Part shown: positions 45,064 to 53,604 of the stretch, one piece after another
Position numbering within the stretch: position 1 is the first letter of the stretch
Layout of the letters: each line of letters opens with the position of its first letter
NCBI GenBank assembly: GCA_963848825.1
Contig: CAWKFA010000015.1
Location: forward strand, 124,001 to 188,000
Direction of reading: 5' to 3'
DNA length: 64,000 bases
Origin: CAVVSQ01 sp963848825
GTDB lineage: Bacteria > Planctomycetota > Planctomycetia > Gemmatales > Gemmataceae
Notes under the pieces: model-generated
What the model was told of the DNA's origin: nothing
Seen by the model: the letters and a program-made list of their open reading frames with translations, nothing else
Databases searched by the model: none
Position numbers and translations under genes: made by a program

Positions 45064-47207
45064 GAAACGCCCAGGTTCTGCTCCGCGGCAAGCCACTCCC
45101 GGCCCATTTTTGCTTCTGGCAGGGCGCTGCGGCCTTTTTTATTCGCGAGACGAACGATGGCGGTGGCCAGGCGTTCGAACACGTCGGTCCAAACGCCGAG
45201 CTTGCTTTGCCGAAACAAACGCAGTGTCGGATACCACGGGCTATCCGTGCGTTCCAGCAGCCAAAACCAGGGAGGCACGAACTGCAAGGCCACGCAGCCA
45301 GGCACTCCCAGTGCGCCTGCCAGGTGCGCGACGGCAGTATCCACCGTGACGACCAGATCGAGATTCGGCAACACCGCGGCCAGATCCTGCAGAGAAGCGG
45401 GGTCGAAGCGCGTACCCAGATCACGTACCGCGAAGGGCGCCTGCGGCAGTTGCTCGCGGCCGTGACCTACTTGCAAACTAATGAGATTCACGCCCGGCAG
45501 TTTCGCCAGTCCCGCGAACTGGGCGAGCGGGACAGATCGCTGCCGGTCTACGTCTTGCTTCGGGTTGCCCTGCCATACGATACCGATCTTGAAGCCGGTG
45601 AGGTGCACTAACTCATCGCGCCACCGTTTCGTCACGTCCCCGGGAGCGCATAGATAAGGGACTGCGGCTGGAATCGTGGCGACGGTGGTCTGCAAAGTGC
45701 CCGCCAGGCTCATCAAGGGAATTTGCACGTCAAATGCGGGCAGGTCGTCACCTTGCGCCACAACTTCATCCACGCCCGGGGCCGAGGTGAGCAACGTTAC
45801 CAGTGCGGGTTGGCACTCCACCAGGACCCGTCCGCCGCGTGCTTTGACCATTTGGGCAAATCGAATGAACTGGATCGTGTCTCCCAGGCCTTGTTCGGCA
45901 TGGAGTAGGATCGTTTTGCCAGGCAGGGGGCTACCGTCCCAGCGTGGCCGCGGCATGGTACGCGGCGCCTTGCCGGTCTGGAACCAGCGCTGTTCAAAGC
46001 CGGGCCAGGCAGCCGCGTATTTGCCCTGGAGTAAGAGTAATTGCGCCTGATCCCAGAGTGCCGTCACATTGCCGGGGTCGGCGGCGAGAACATGCTGATA
46101 GCACTGCCAGGCCGCGTCATACTGTCCGTTGGCGATCAGCCCACTGGCAAGGTTAAGCCGTGCTTCGACATGGTTGGGCGCGACGGCCAGCGCTTGCCGA
46201 AAGGCCTCGATCGCGGGCGCCGGGCGCCCCTGCTCCAGCAGCGTGACGCCAAGGTTATTCTGGGCATGGGCGTAATTATCGTTATGAACATCCACGAAAT
46301 TAGGGTCGAGGCGCAGTGCCTGACGATACCAGGCGCTGGCTTCGACAATCAAGGCGCTGGCCAAGTTGAGGCAGGCTTCCACATGATTCGGGTCCAACTC
46401 CACCGCTCGCCGGAACGACTGAACGGCCTCGGCAACACATTCTTGCTTGAATAACGTGATGCCAAGCTGATGGTGGGCACGGACAGAATTCGGGTCGATG
46501 CGTAGGGCCTGACGGTAAGATTCGGCCGCCTCGGCGAGTTCGCCTTGCATGAAGTAAACGAGGCCCAGATTGTAGTGCGCGGCGGCATGGCCAGGATGGA
46601 TGCCAAGCACGCGCCGGTAGCACTCCGAGGCCTTGGCAAGTTCACCGAGTTCCCGCCAAACATTACCGAGATTGAAGTGAGCGTTCGCGTTATCGGGCTC
46701 CAGACGCACAGCCTCCTGAAAGCACGAAACGGCGTTTGCCGGGCATTTCCGCAGAACATGAGCGATACCGAGGTTGGTGTGCGCATCGGCGTGGTTTGGA
46801 CTCAAGCGTAACGCCTGCTGGTAGCAGGCAATGGCGTCGTCAAGCTTCCCCAGGCCCGCCAGAACAATACCCAGGTTGACATGAGAGTCGGCATGGCCGG
46901 GGCTGATGCGTAACTCGGCCTGAAAACATTGGGCCGCGTCCTCCGCGCGCCCAAGCTCCTTGTAGGCCATACCCAGGTTGAAGTGAAAGGCCGGTGCCCA
47001 TGGAGCGAGAGCAATGGCCCGGCTGATCAGTGCGATGGCGGAGTCGTTCTGGCCAACCTGCCGGGCGCTGAGGCCCAGCAAATGAAAGGCCCGAGCGTGG
47101 CCGGGATCGGCGTCGATAACCTGGCGGTAAAGCGGCTCGGCGCGTGCCAAATCGCCCGACTTGTGATATTGCACGGCCAGGTCGAATAGCTGCGTTGCGG
47201 TGGCCAT
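45060..47207 (-). CDS. TPR protein with a glycosyltransferase-9-like C-terminal domain
   Basis: The 715-residue protein starts at ATG 47207, with GGAG six bases before it; the ATG at 47261 would add 18 residues without a good site. About ten TPRs of 34 residues fill residues 1-400 (AHYNLGLVYFMQGELAEAAE and similar). The last 300 residues resemble ADP-heptose:LPS heptosyltransferase-type GT-B enzymes: LLHAEQGLGDTIQFIRFAQM, FKIGIVWQGNPKQDVDRQRS, LPNLDLVVTVDTAVAHLAGA and LFRQSKLGVWTD. In one repeat about 20 residues are missing or altered (LASALIVEASAWYRQAL). The substrate is not known. Its stop overlaps the fusA stop by three bases, tail to tail. Confidence 0.85.
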   Translation of the reverse strand: MATATQLFDLAVQYHKSGDLARAEPLYRQVIDADPGHARAFHLLGLSARQVGQNDSAIALISRAIALAPWAPAFHFNLGMAYKELGRAEDAAQCFQAELRISPGHADSHVNLGIVLAGLGKLDDAIACYQQALRLSPNHADAHTNLGIAHVLRKCPANAVSCFQEAVRLEPDNANAHFNLGNVWRELGELAKASECYRRVLGIHPGHAAAHYNLGLVYFMQGELAEAAESYRQALRIDPNSVRAHHQLGITLFKQECVAEAVQSFRRAVELDPNHVEACLNLASALIVEASAWYRQALRLDPNFVDVHNDNYAHAQNNLGVTLLEQGRPAPAIEAFRQALAVAPNHVEARLNLASGLIANGQYDAAWQCYQHVLAADPGNVTALWDQAQLLLLQGKYAAAWPGFEQRWFQTGKAPRTMPRPRWDGSPLPGKTILLHAEQGLGDTIQFIRFAQMVKARGGRVLVECQPALVTLLTSAPGVDEVVAQGDDLPAFDVQIPLMSLAGTLQTTVATIPAAVPYLCAPGDVTKRWRDELVHLTGFKIGIVWQGNPKQDVDRQRSVPLAQFAGLAKLPGVNLISLQVGHGREQLPQAPFAVRDLGTRFDPASLQDLAAVLPNLDLVVTVDTAVAHLAGALGVPGCVALQFVPPWFWLLERTDSPWYPTLRLFRQSKLGVWTDVFERLATAIVRLANKKGRSALPEAKMGREWLAAEQNLGVS

Positions 47208-47269
47208 CGATGCTCCGACGGGCAGTGACAACGCTCCTGCGCGGTACGCGGTCACATTCATACGTATAC

Positions 47270-47275
47270 ATTATA
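47270..47275 (-). promoter_or_regulatory. Possible -10 element of the TPR/glycosyltransferase gene
   Basis: On the minus strand TGTATATAATG contains a consensus TATAAT, about 60 bases before the start codon at 47207. The -35 region (AACTAA at the right spacing) is poor. Confidence 0.4.
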
Positions 47276-47415
47276 TACACCGACCTTCAATTTTAGTTGG
47301 GCCACGTTAAAGAAATGTGAGAATATTCCAGTTTTAACCGACTGGCGAGCAATTGCTAAAGGCGTGCCCGCACCGGGATACGAATAACTATTACGTATAT
47401 ATAGTAATTATACAT

Positions 47416-47548
47416 AGGTTTCAGGGGAGCGTTTGGCTCCCAGGCGCTCCCGCGAAGGGAGCGCGGCACGAGCGATGTATCATCCTGACCTTGGCTAAAC
47501 AGGCACGGACAGCTTGGCAAAGTCGCCAACCTGTCCGTGCTTGTTTTT
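47416..47548 (+). ncRNA. Candidate structured RNA with terminator
   Basis: The plus strand can form a multi-branched fold. AGGT (416-419) and CAGG (422-425), relative to 47000, pair with CCTG (484-487) and ACCT (488-491) with a two-base bulge. Inside are hairpin GGAGC-gtttg-GCTCC (426-440) and a perfect eight-base stem GCGCTCCC-gcgaa-GGGAGCGC (444-464). Then comes a terminator: GCACGGACAG (47503-47512) with CTGTCCGTGC (47531-47540) and TTGTTTTT. An AT-rich stretch upstream (47381-47415) could hold the promoter. Against this, the terminator stem is only 26 bases past the stop of the minus-strand gene at 47574 and could serve that gene. No family is recognised. Confidence 0.4.
47503..47548 (+). 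terminator. Ten-base-pair terminator hairpin
   Basis: The stem GCACGGACAG/CTGTCCGTGC has an 18-base loop and is followed on the plus strand by TTGTTTTT. On the minus strand it is followed by the weaker CTGTTTAG, so it may act in both directions and also end the gene at 47574-49301. Confidence 0.7.
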
Positions 47549-47573
47549 CAGTCGTCTCGTAGGTGCGAGTACA

Positions 47574-49301
47574 TCACCTCGAAGCAACGCCCTGACCCTT
47601 GGGCATGAGGGCGTGGATATTTTCCAGGACTTGCACGGGCACCGCGATGTGGAAGATCAATCCGGTCTCGGCTAGTTTCACCGCCATGCCGACGGGCGGT
47701 GTGCGCGGAAAGATGGGAATCTGAACCGGGGCCGCCGGCACGAATGCTTTGATCCACTGGCCGATCATGGTCGTCATACCGTTAGGGTCAATGAGATAAA
47801 CCCACTGCGAACCTTCAGGCAACATCGACAAAGTAGTGGCGACGTCGGGCTCGCTGGTCAGTCGGGCTTTTTGGTTCCCGAAAGTCTTGAGCGCTTCCTT
47901 CATGGCTTCAGCCGGCCGGTAGGTCATGATCACGGTGGTGCTGTCCGCTGCCGCCAAACAAGCAGTCATCTTGCCGCCGGGCCCAAACATGGACTCCATG
48001 ATTTTTTGTTGAAGCGGGTCGGCCTGCGCCTTGTTGGCCGGCATGGTCGTGACGATCTCCAGGACGGCCGCCTTGTCGACGGTCATTTTTTTCACGGTCA
48101 TGCTCGGGAAAAACGGATTATTGAGCCCCTTGTAGAGATCGTTTAGCGCCGCGATGTTTTTTTCGTAGCGGTCCAGATAGGCCGCGGCGTCGTCCACCTT
48201 CATGGTGGCCACCATGTTGCCCAGGAGAGTTTCGCCCTCCTTGCCGTTTCGTAGCACCATGCTCATCCCACGAATGCCCCTGGTTGCCTCCGAAAAGGCT
48301 TTTTCCAGCTGTTTGGCCTTGGCCTCGGGGACTTCCTCGCCCGCTGCCTTGGATGTCATCTTCATCACTTCCAGGCTAATGCCCATCATGTCCTTCATCA
48401 GGCTCTCGGAAATCGAGCCGCCGAAGGCCATGGCATACGGCCCACCCGGCAAGCCAGCGAGCGGACCACCCTTGTCAACTTTCATGCCGGCGGCACCTTT
48501 GCCCAGCGCACCACCTTTGGCAAATACAGCCCGTGTGTCGACATGCAGATTGCCTGGCTTGTCGAGCTTGCTCCCGATCGCCAGGTGCGTCACGTCGGTT
48601 TCAACAGTCTTCAAAAAATCGTTCAGGGCGTCGATCCAGCGATTGAGGAGAAACTGCACCTCCTCCTTGCCGCCGGCGTTTTTGGCCATCCCCAGACCCA
48701 TGCGCATAGGTTCGAGCGCCGTCTTGATACCCTGAGGAGTCACCACCACTGCCAGGTCGTTTTCTTCCAGCCAGCTTTGCAGCGGCGCCGACCAGGCCGC
48801 CAGGTTGGCCGTGCCGGCGAGATATTTCTTCAAGGCTTCCCGCTGTTCGGAATGAACCAGGGCGGCATGTTTGCCCTTTTTGGCCACCACCACGGTGGTA
48901 CCATCGGGCAGCGCCAGTTCGGTGATGGTGGCGACGTCCTTGGGTTTGAACTGGCCGACGAAGTCCTGATAATCGCTTACGGGGAGCAGAAAGATAGGAG
49001 TGGGCATGCCATTGTCCACGGCCACCAGCGCCACCGCGGCGCAGCCTTTGACGTTCAGCCCCTTGGACACTCCCAGGGCGCCCTTGATGGTCTCGAGCGG
49101 CGAACCCGGCAGCGGCAACTGCAACTTTTTGGCCAGGGAATGAAACTTATCGTTGACCTGGTCGAGCCGATTGGTCACGACGAAACCAAGTGCACCCTCC
49201 GGCACATTTTGCAGTGTCTCCCTGAGATCCTGAGCCATGGCCGGCAACGACAGCCCAAGCCAAAGCGCAGCCAAAAGCGGCAGCCAACGATGCAGTCTCA
49301 T
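47574..49301 (-). CDS. Large secreted planctomycete protein, function unknown
   Basis: The start at ATG 49301 is chosen because GGAGGA precedes it by seven bases and a signal peptide follows at once (LHRWLPLLAALWLGLSLPAMA); the open frame extends 79 codons further upstream without signal-like content. The mature protein of about 555 residues shows no family I recognise. It has mixed alpha/beta character, with repeated segments resembling a two-lobed exported protein (VPEGALGFVVTNRLDQVNDK, GGPLAGLPGGPYAMAFGGSI, MLPEGSQWVYLIDPNGMTTM). No catalytic motif, lipobox or membrane anchor is visible. It is comparable in style to the exported protein at 50055-51404, but no clear similarity is visible by eye. 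Confidence 0.75.
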   Translation of the reverse strand: MRLHRWLPLLAALWLGLSLPAMAQDLRETLQNVPEGALGFVVTNRLDQVNDKFHSLAKKLQLPLPGSPLETIKGALGVSKGLNVKGCAAVALVAVDNGMPTPIFLLPVSDYQDFVGQFKPKDVATITELALPDGTTVVVAKKGKHAALVHSEQREALKKYLAGTANLAAWSAPLQSWLEENDLAVVVTPQGIKTALEPMRMGLGMAKNAGGKEEVQFLLNRWIDALNDFLKTVETDVTHLAIGSKLDKPGNLHVDTRAVFAKGGALGKGAAGMKVDKGGPLAGLPGGPYAMAFGGSISESLMKDMMGISLEVMKMTSKAAGEEVPEAKAKQLEKAFSEATRGIRGMSMVLRNGKEGETLLGNMVATMKVDDAAAYLDRYEKNIAALNDLYKGLNNPFFPSMTVKKMTVDKAAVLEIVTTMPANKAQADPLQQKIMESMFGPGGKMTACLAAADSTTVIMTYRPAEAMKEALKTFGNQKARLTSEPDVATTLSMLPEGSQWVYLIDPNGMTTMIGQWIKAFVPAAPVQIPIFPRTPPVGMAVKLAETGLIFHIAVPVQVLENIHALMPKGQGVASR

Positions 49302-49558
49302 CGAATGTCCTCCAAAAAAATGGTGCGTCGCGGATGTCCGTCCTCGAAAAGCTTCGCGGACAAGTGGCGATGAATATTGTACGGATTGGTAAATGGGATT
49401 AACGTAACGTGCGAATTCCGAAGGAATAGAGGCTTCGGTGAAGAGAAGGCATGGAGGACAACCCAGCGGCGATTTGGCGCTAGGCGAAGCGTGGGGGCGC
49501 GGCCTTGTTGGCCGCCGACCTGCATACTTGCCGCACACGCGGGCGGCAGGGGAACGTC

Positions 49559-50036
49559 CTAGCTTTGCGTTGCAATCAGGTTTGTCAGTCTCTGTATGAC
49601 TTCAATTTCGATGGCAATCAACTCGGCGATGATCTCCGTGGGGGTCATGTTCTTTGGGAGCATTTGGTGCCGAACGCTGGTATTAGTCACCTTCCAGCCG
49701 CGCAGACGTGCGAACGTCTTCTCGAATTCTCCGACATTCATCTTCCGGCCATTCCACTGCAACCCCGGCAAATAAGCCGCTAAGCCAAACTTCGGCTCGC
49801 TCTGGATCGTGGTCTCCGATGAATAGAGCGGGTCGCTTTGCCATCAGTTGGAGCAAATCTACTAGACGAGCAAGTCTTGTTGATGTCACCCTTACACCTA
49901 AAAACAGACCGATTCTATTTGCCACTTCCAGTAACCGTTGCAAACTCCACGACGCGAGCGTAAATTTCGCGACTACTCCTGGCTGACTCTTTGTTTGAAG
50001 TGCAACTTGAGCGTTGGATGCCCAGCGTGTGAGCAT
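49559..50036 (-). CDS. Hypothetical protein, frame broken once
   Basis: Two overlapping minus-strand frames appear to be parts of one gene. The first (50036 to about 49760) gives LFLGVRVTSTRLARLVDLLQ and RPALFIGDHDPERAEVWLSG. The second (about 49760 to 49559) gives LQWNGRKMNVGEFEKTFARL, RGWKVTNTSVRHQMLPKNMT and ends AIEIEVIQRLTNLIATQS. A one-base change in the sequence near 49755-49765 would join them into about 150 residues. The codon use is more AT-rich than in the neighbours, which may point to transfer. I recognise no family; the C-terminal helix ends like a coiled coil. The call is tentative. Confidence 0.45.
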
Positions 50037-50054
50037 CCAACCGACTGACGCTCG

Positions 50055-51404
50055 CTATTCAACCGGCAACGTCGTCCCCTTGCGCCAGGTAAGTAATAGC
50101 CAACCGTTCGCCGCCTCGGCCCGAGTGGCCACGAGGGGGCCGGCTTTTTTCATGTCGCCGGTGAGTTCCATGTCCTGGAGTGGCATTTCTTCCTTGAAGA
50201 ATTTACCGAAGCGTTTCTGCAGGATGGTGCGCATCGCCTGTTGCCGGCCGCTGAGCTTTTGGCCCGGCTGGAAGTTTGGCGGAAAGGCCTCGATGGGTCC
50301 CTGGCGGACGGCCACGATCTTGGCGCCGTCGCTCACGAATTTGTACAGCATCGTCAAGTCCATGCCGGCGTATTCATCATCGCCCGAGGTAAACTCGGCC
50401 AGGCGCAAGGTGGCCCGCATCTTCTGGTCGGCGAAGGTCACCGCGAGCGGTTTGATTTGCTGGAAGGTGATCGAAAAATCCTTGTCATCCTTGGGCATGG
50501 GCGCTTCCAGTTGGCCGAGCTTTTTGGCTTCCCTCTCCAGATCGACTCCGGTAAAGGTCTTGCCGGCCAGCTTGGCCTTGGCGGCCTCGTCCACTGCCGA
50601 TTCATGGAGGCGCAGCGCGAGGTAAGATCGTGTGGTCAGCGCGGGCGGCGGAGCGATCGAGGCTTGTCCCGGGACGGCCAAGTTGGCACGGACGAAAACC
50701 ATGTCACTCGACGTCGCGAAACGGAGAAAGCCGAGGACGACCCCCTGGGTGCGCAGGTCGGCCAGGTTTTTCTTGAGGGCCTGGTCTGCCTCTTGCAGTT
50801 TCGGCGCGGCTTCCGCCTGCGAGCTTTCATTGAGCTTGGCCTCGATGCTCCGCATGCTGCTGGCTTGCGCCTTGTCCTTGGTTTTATAAAACTGTTTGCA
50901 GGCGATTTTCTTCAGCGTGCGGTCGAGCAAGCAATGAAAGTCGGTCGTGATGCCGGTCAAGACCGTGTCGCCGTCGGCACGTGCCTGCGGACAGCCGCTG
51001 ATGATGCCCTCGGGGCGAAGAAATACCCGCTGGCGAATTTGAAACGGTATGGTGCTATCGGTATAAATTTGAACGGGGCCGCGCACGCCGACGGTGCTTG
51101 CCAGGGTCGTGCCGGCCGTCACCAGATCGATGACGGCCATGTCGTCGTTGGGTACAAGTTCGACCCCCACCTTGGCAACGGTATGGCCTGTGCCGGTGAT
51201 GCGGACTTTCGAAAGGGATTCGTTGACGGGGTCGGTTCGGTCGATGGACTGTTCGATCCCGGTGGCGACAAACTCCCTGGATATATCAAGGAGAAATGTC
51301 GGAGGGCCTTCCGCGGAGTCCTGGCCCACAGTCAAGGCCGGAGCCAGGAGTGCGAGCAACGGCAAAACCAACGCGGCGAATCGGCGCAGGCAAAGTTGCG
51401 ACAT
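50055..51404 (-). CDS. Secreted protein of unknown function
   Basis: The 449-residue product has a signal peptide (FAALVLPLLALLAPALTVGQ). Visible features are a middle region with a charged helix (KLNESSQAEAAPKLQEADQA) and two Cys-containing spots, ISGCPQARADGDTVLTG and FHCLLDRTLKKIACKQFY, that might form a disulphide. I recognise no family. The pattern (an exported beta-rich protein with a basic helical insert) is common among planctomycete proteins annotated as hypothetical. It is divergent from the ATPase gene at 51581, and 177 bases separate the two starts. Confidence 0.75.
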   Translation of the reverse strand: MSQLCLRRFAALVLPLLALLAPALTVGQDSAEGPPTFLLDISREFVATGIEQSIDRTDPVNESLSKVRITGTGHTVAKVGVELVPNDDMAVIDLVTAGTTLASTVGVRGPVQIYTDSTIPFQIRQRVFLRPEGIISGCPQARADGDTVLTGITTDFHCLLDRTLKKIACKQFYKTKDKAQASSMRSIEAKLNESSQAEAAPKLQEADQALKKNLADLRTQGVVLGFLRFATSSDMVFVRANLAVPGQASIAPPPALTTRSYLALRLHESAVDEAAKAKLAGKTFTGVDLEREAKKLGQLEAPMPKDDKDFSITFQQIKPLAVTFADQKMRATLRLAEFTSGDDEYAGMDLTMLYKFVSDGAKIVAVRQGPIEAFPPNFQPGQKLSGRQQAMRTILQKRFGKFFKEEMPLQDMELTGDMKKAGPLVATRAEAANGWLLLTWRKGTTLPVE

Positions 51405-51580
51405 GAGCTTCTCGTGAAAGAGCGGCTTTATGGGTTACTAGCGCCATCCGTGAAATGTTGTGCTCAAGAATATCACCCGAATTCAGGAAACGCCGCCGAA
51501 CTTTACGAAAACCGACCGCGCGACGGGCAGTAAACCGTAAACTGTGAGGAATTGACGTATCTTGAGGAACGGATCGACCC

Positions 51581-52285
51581 ATGTCCCGGCCAGAAGCAGC
51601 TCCACATCAGCACAGTCTCATTCGCTGCGAGCGTCTGCAGCGCCTCTATCCAGACGGCAAGGTGGCCGCACTCGTGGAGGTGGACCTGTCCATCGAACGC
51701 GGCGAATACATCGCGGTGATGGGACCCAGCGGCAGCGGCAAATCGACACTGCTCAACCTGATCGGCGGGCTGGATAGGCCAACCGCCGGGGAGATTTACT
51801 TCGACGGCGAGCCGCTGTCGGCCCCCGGAAGACTGGACGAGCTGCGCATCCACAAAGTTGGCTTCGTCTTTCAGGCCTTTCACCTGTTGCCGACCCTGAA
51901 TACCTGTGAAAACGTACAGATACCCATGTTCGAGACTTCGCTCAGCGCGGCCGCCAGAAAGCAGCGTGCCACCGCGCTTTTGGAAGAGGTGGGCATGAGC
52001 CATCGCCTGGGTCATTTGCCGACTCAACTCTCCGGTGGCGAACGTCAGCGCGTGGCCATCGCCCGCGCCCTCGCGAACGAACCGATCGTGTTGCTGGCGG
52101 ACGAGCCAACCGGCAACCTGGACACCGTGACGGGGACGGAGATTTTAAAGCTCTTCGCGCGGATGCACCAGGAGCGACATATGACCATTCTGCTGGTCAC
52201 GCATGGCCTGGAAATAGCAGAGCAAGCCCAGAGGCTTATTCGGCTGCGCGATGGCAGGGTGATCGAGGATAGTCGCCGCGGCTAA
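51581..52285 (+). CDS. LolD/MacB-type ABC transporter ATPase, no permease nearby
   Basis: The 234-residue protein is a complete ABC ATPase of the LolD/MacB subfamily: Walker A GPSGSGKST at residues 48-56, Q-loop FVFQAFHLLPTLN, signature LSGGERQRVAIARAL and Walker B VLLADEPTGNLD, then the H-loop in LLVTHGLEIAEQA. This subfamily drives lipoprotein release or export of peptides and drugs. It is unusual that neither neighbour is a FtsX/MacB-type permease; the partner must be encoded elsewhere. The downstream gene is convergent. Confidence 0.85.
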   Translation: MSRPEAAPHQHSLIRCERLQRLYPDGKVAALVEVDLSIERGEYIAVMGPSGSGKSTLLNLIGGLDRPTAGEIYFDGEPLSAPGRLDELRIHKVGFVFQAFHLLPTLNTCENVQIPMFETSLSAAARKQRATALLEEVGMSHRLGHLPTQLSGGERQRVAIARALANEPIVLLADEPTGNLDTVTGTEILKLFARMHQERHMTILLVTHGLEIAEQAQRLIRLRDGRVIEDSRRG

Positions 52286-52308
52286 AAAAGTGGCAGAGAT
52301 GATCGACG

Positions 52309-53586
52309 TCAAACGCTGCGTCTCAAGTTGCGCATTTCCGAATCGCGTATGGTGCTGTGCCGTAGCTCCGCGGTTTGATCGAAAAGCGCGTAGCAGAAAT
52401 CCCGCCGCACATCGGTGAAGGTTTCGCCGCGACGCTGCATGACAGTGGCCGCCGTGGTGAAGAGCTGCCGCATGTCGGCCTGCTCGCGGATCTGGCCGTA
52501 ATGAACCTGGCAGAAGGAAGGCACCACCTGGGGGAGCAGATTGCCGGCGGGCAAAAGATTGCAAAAAGCGCCGATGGCGGAGCCGGTGTTGAGCAAGGCG
52601 CCCAGGCCCGTTTTGGAGTGATCGCCGATAAAGGAGCCGACCTTGTTCAGGCCAGTCGTGACGCGGCGGCCGGCCACGGTGACACGGACCATGCCGTAAT
52701 CGTTGCGGAGATCGCTCGTCTGCGTGCCGGCGGCCAGGTTTACCCATTCGCCGATATAGGAGTGGCCCAAAAAGCCATCGTGGTACTTGTTGCTATGGCC
52801 CTGAACGATGCTCGCTTCCACTTCACCGCCAATGCGGCACTTCGGACCGATGGTGCCCCCGCGCAGCTTGGCGCCGACGATCCAGCTTTCCTTGCCGATG
52901 TAGCAAGGGCCTTCCAGCCGGCTGAAGGAATGGACAACGGCGCCGTCGTCAATAAGCACCGGGCCCTGGCGTGTGTCGACAAACACGAAGGGTTCGACCA
53001 CGGCGCTCTCGGACACCACAAGCTTTTCAGGCGGGCCGACCAGCCCCGACCCCACATGGCTTGCGGGTTGCCGTGGCCGTTTCTGAAACCACTCCCAGTC
53101 CTCCGTTAGCGCATTGGGGTTTTTGTTGACGAGGTCCCACAAATAATCGATCATCGCGCCTGCCACGTCCTGGCTGGGCATTTCCCGCAGGCACGCCTCA
53201 AGAGCGGGTTGTACCTGGTCCAAAAATCGGCTTGCCAGCTCCGGCGGCGGCGCCACCACGTAGGCGACCTGGCCATCCAGGACGCCAACATGCGCACGTG
53301 TGCAATCAACGGTCGCGCCGAGCGGAGGTAGCCAACGGGCATTGACGAAAACCAGGGCATTGCCCTGCAAGAAGCCGGCATCATTGACAGGAAAGCCCGG
53401 CTGTTCACCATGGCATAAGGCGACGAATTCGGGGCGAACCACACCGCCGACCTCGACCGCGGGGAACACTCGTAGCTGGCGCTCGAGTAACGTCTGGGCG
53501 CCGCACCGCAAGGACCAGACCGGACGCGTGAGGCTCAAGGGTTCGAGCAAGGCCGCGCCGGCATCTTCAAAAACACATAAGCGCAC
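52309..53586 (-). CDS. GlmU-like putative sugar-phosphate nucleotidylyltransferase/acyltransferase
   Basis: The 425-residue protein belongs to the alternative GlmU family of Bacteroidetes and planctomycetes. The N-terminal part (residues 1-200) is a degenerate nucleotidyltransferase region (MRLCVFEDAGAALLEPLSLT, RPVWSLRCGAQTLLERQLRV, with RPVWxLRCG as a family-specific loop). The C-terminal part is a left-handed beta-helix acyltransferase with hexapeptide repeats: YIGKESWIVGAKLRGGTIGP, GGEVEASIVQGHSNKYHDGF and LGHSYIGEWVNLAAGT. It is 18 bases downstream of glmS on the same strand, so the pair would make UDP-GlcNAc, as GlmS makes glucosamine-6-phosphate. An intermediate phosphoglucosamine mutase is not in the window. 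Confidence 0.85.
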   Translation of the reverse strand: MRLCVFEDAGAALLEPLSLTRPVWSLRCGAQTLLERQLRVFPAVEVGGVVRPEFVALCHGEQPGFPVNDAGFLQGNALVFVNARWLPPLGATVDCTRAHVGVLDGQVAYVVAPPPELASRFLDQVQPALEACLREMPSQDVAGAMIDYLWDLVNKNPNALTEDWEWFQKRPRQPASHVGSGLVGPPEKLVVSESAVVEPFVFVDTRQGPVLIDDGAVVHSFSRLEGPCYIGKESWIVGAKLRGGTIGPKCRIGGEVEASIVQGHSNKYHDGFLGHSYIGEWVNLAAGTQTSDLRNDYGMVRVTVAGRRVTTGLNKVGSFIGDHSKTGLGALLNTGSAIGAFCNLLPAGNLLPQVVPSFCQVHYGQIREQADMRQLFTTAATVMQRRGETFTDVRRDFCYALFDQTAELRHSTIRDSEMRNLRRSV

Positions 53587-53604
53587 GGATCAGTTCTCCA
53601 ACGA

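Noticed and set aside
45064..45611. C-terminal extension of EF-G beyond 45063
   Set aside because: It results from a one-base indel near 44959 that removes the true EF-G terminus; the region is antisense to the TPR gene.
50241..51533. 430-codon plus-strand frame opposite the exported protein at 50055-51404
   Set aside because: The minus-strand frame has a proper signal peptide and start; the plus frame has none.
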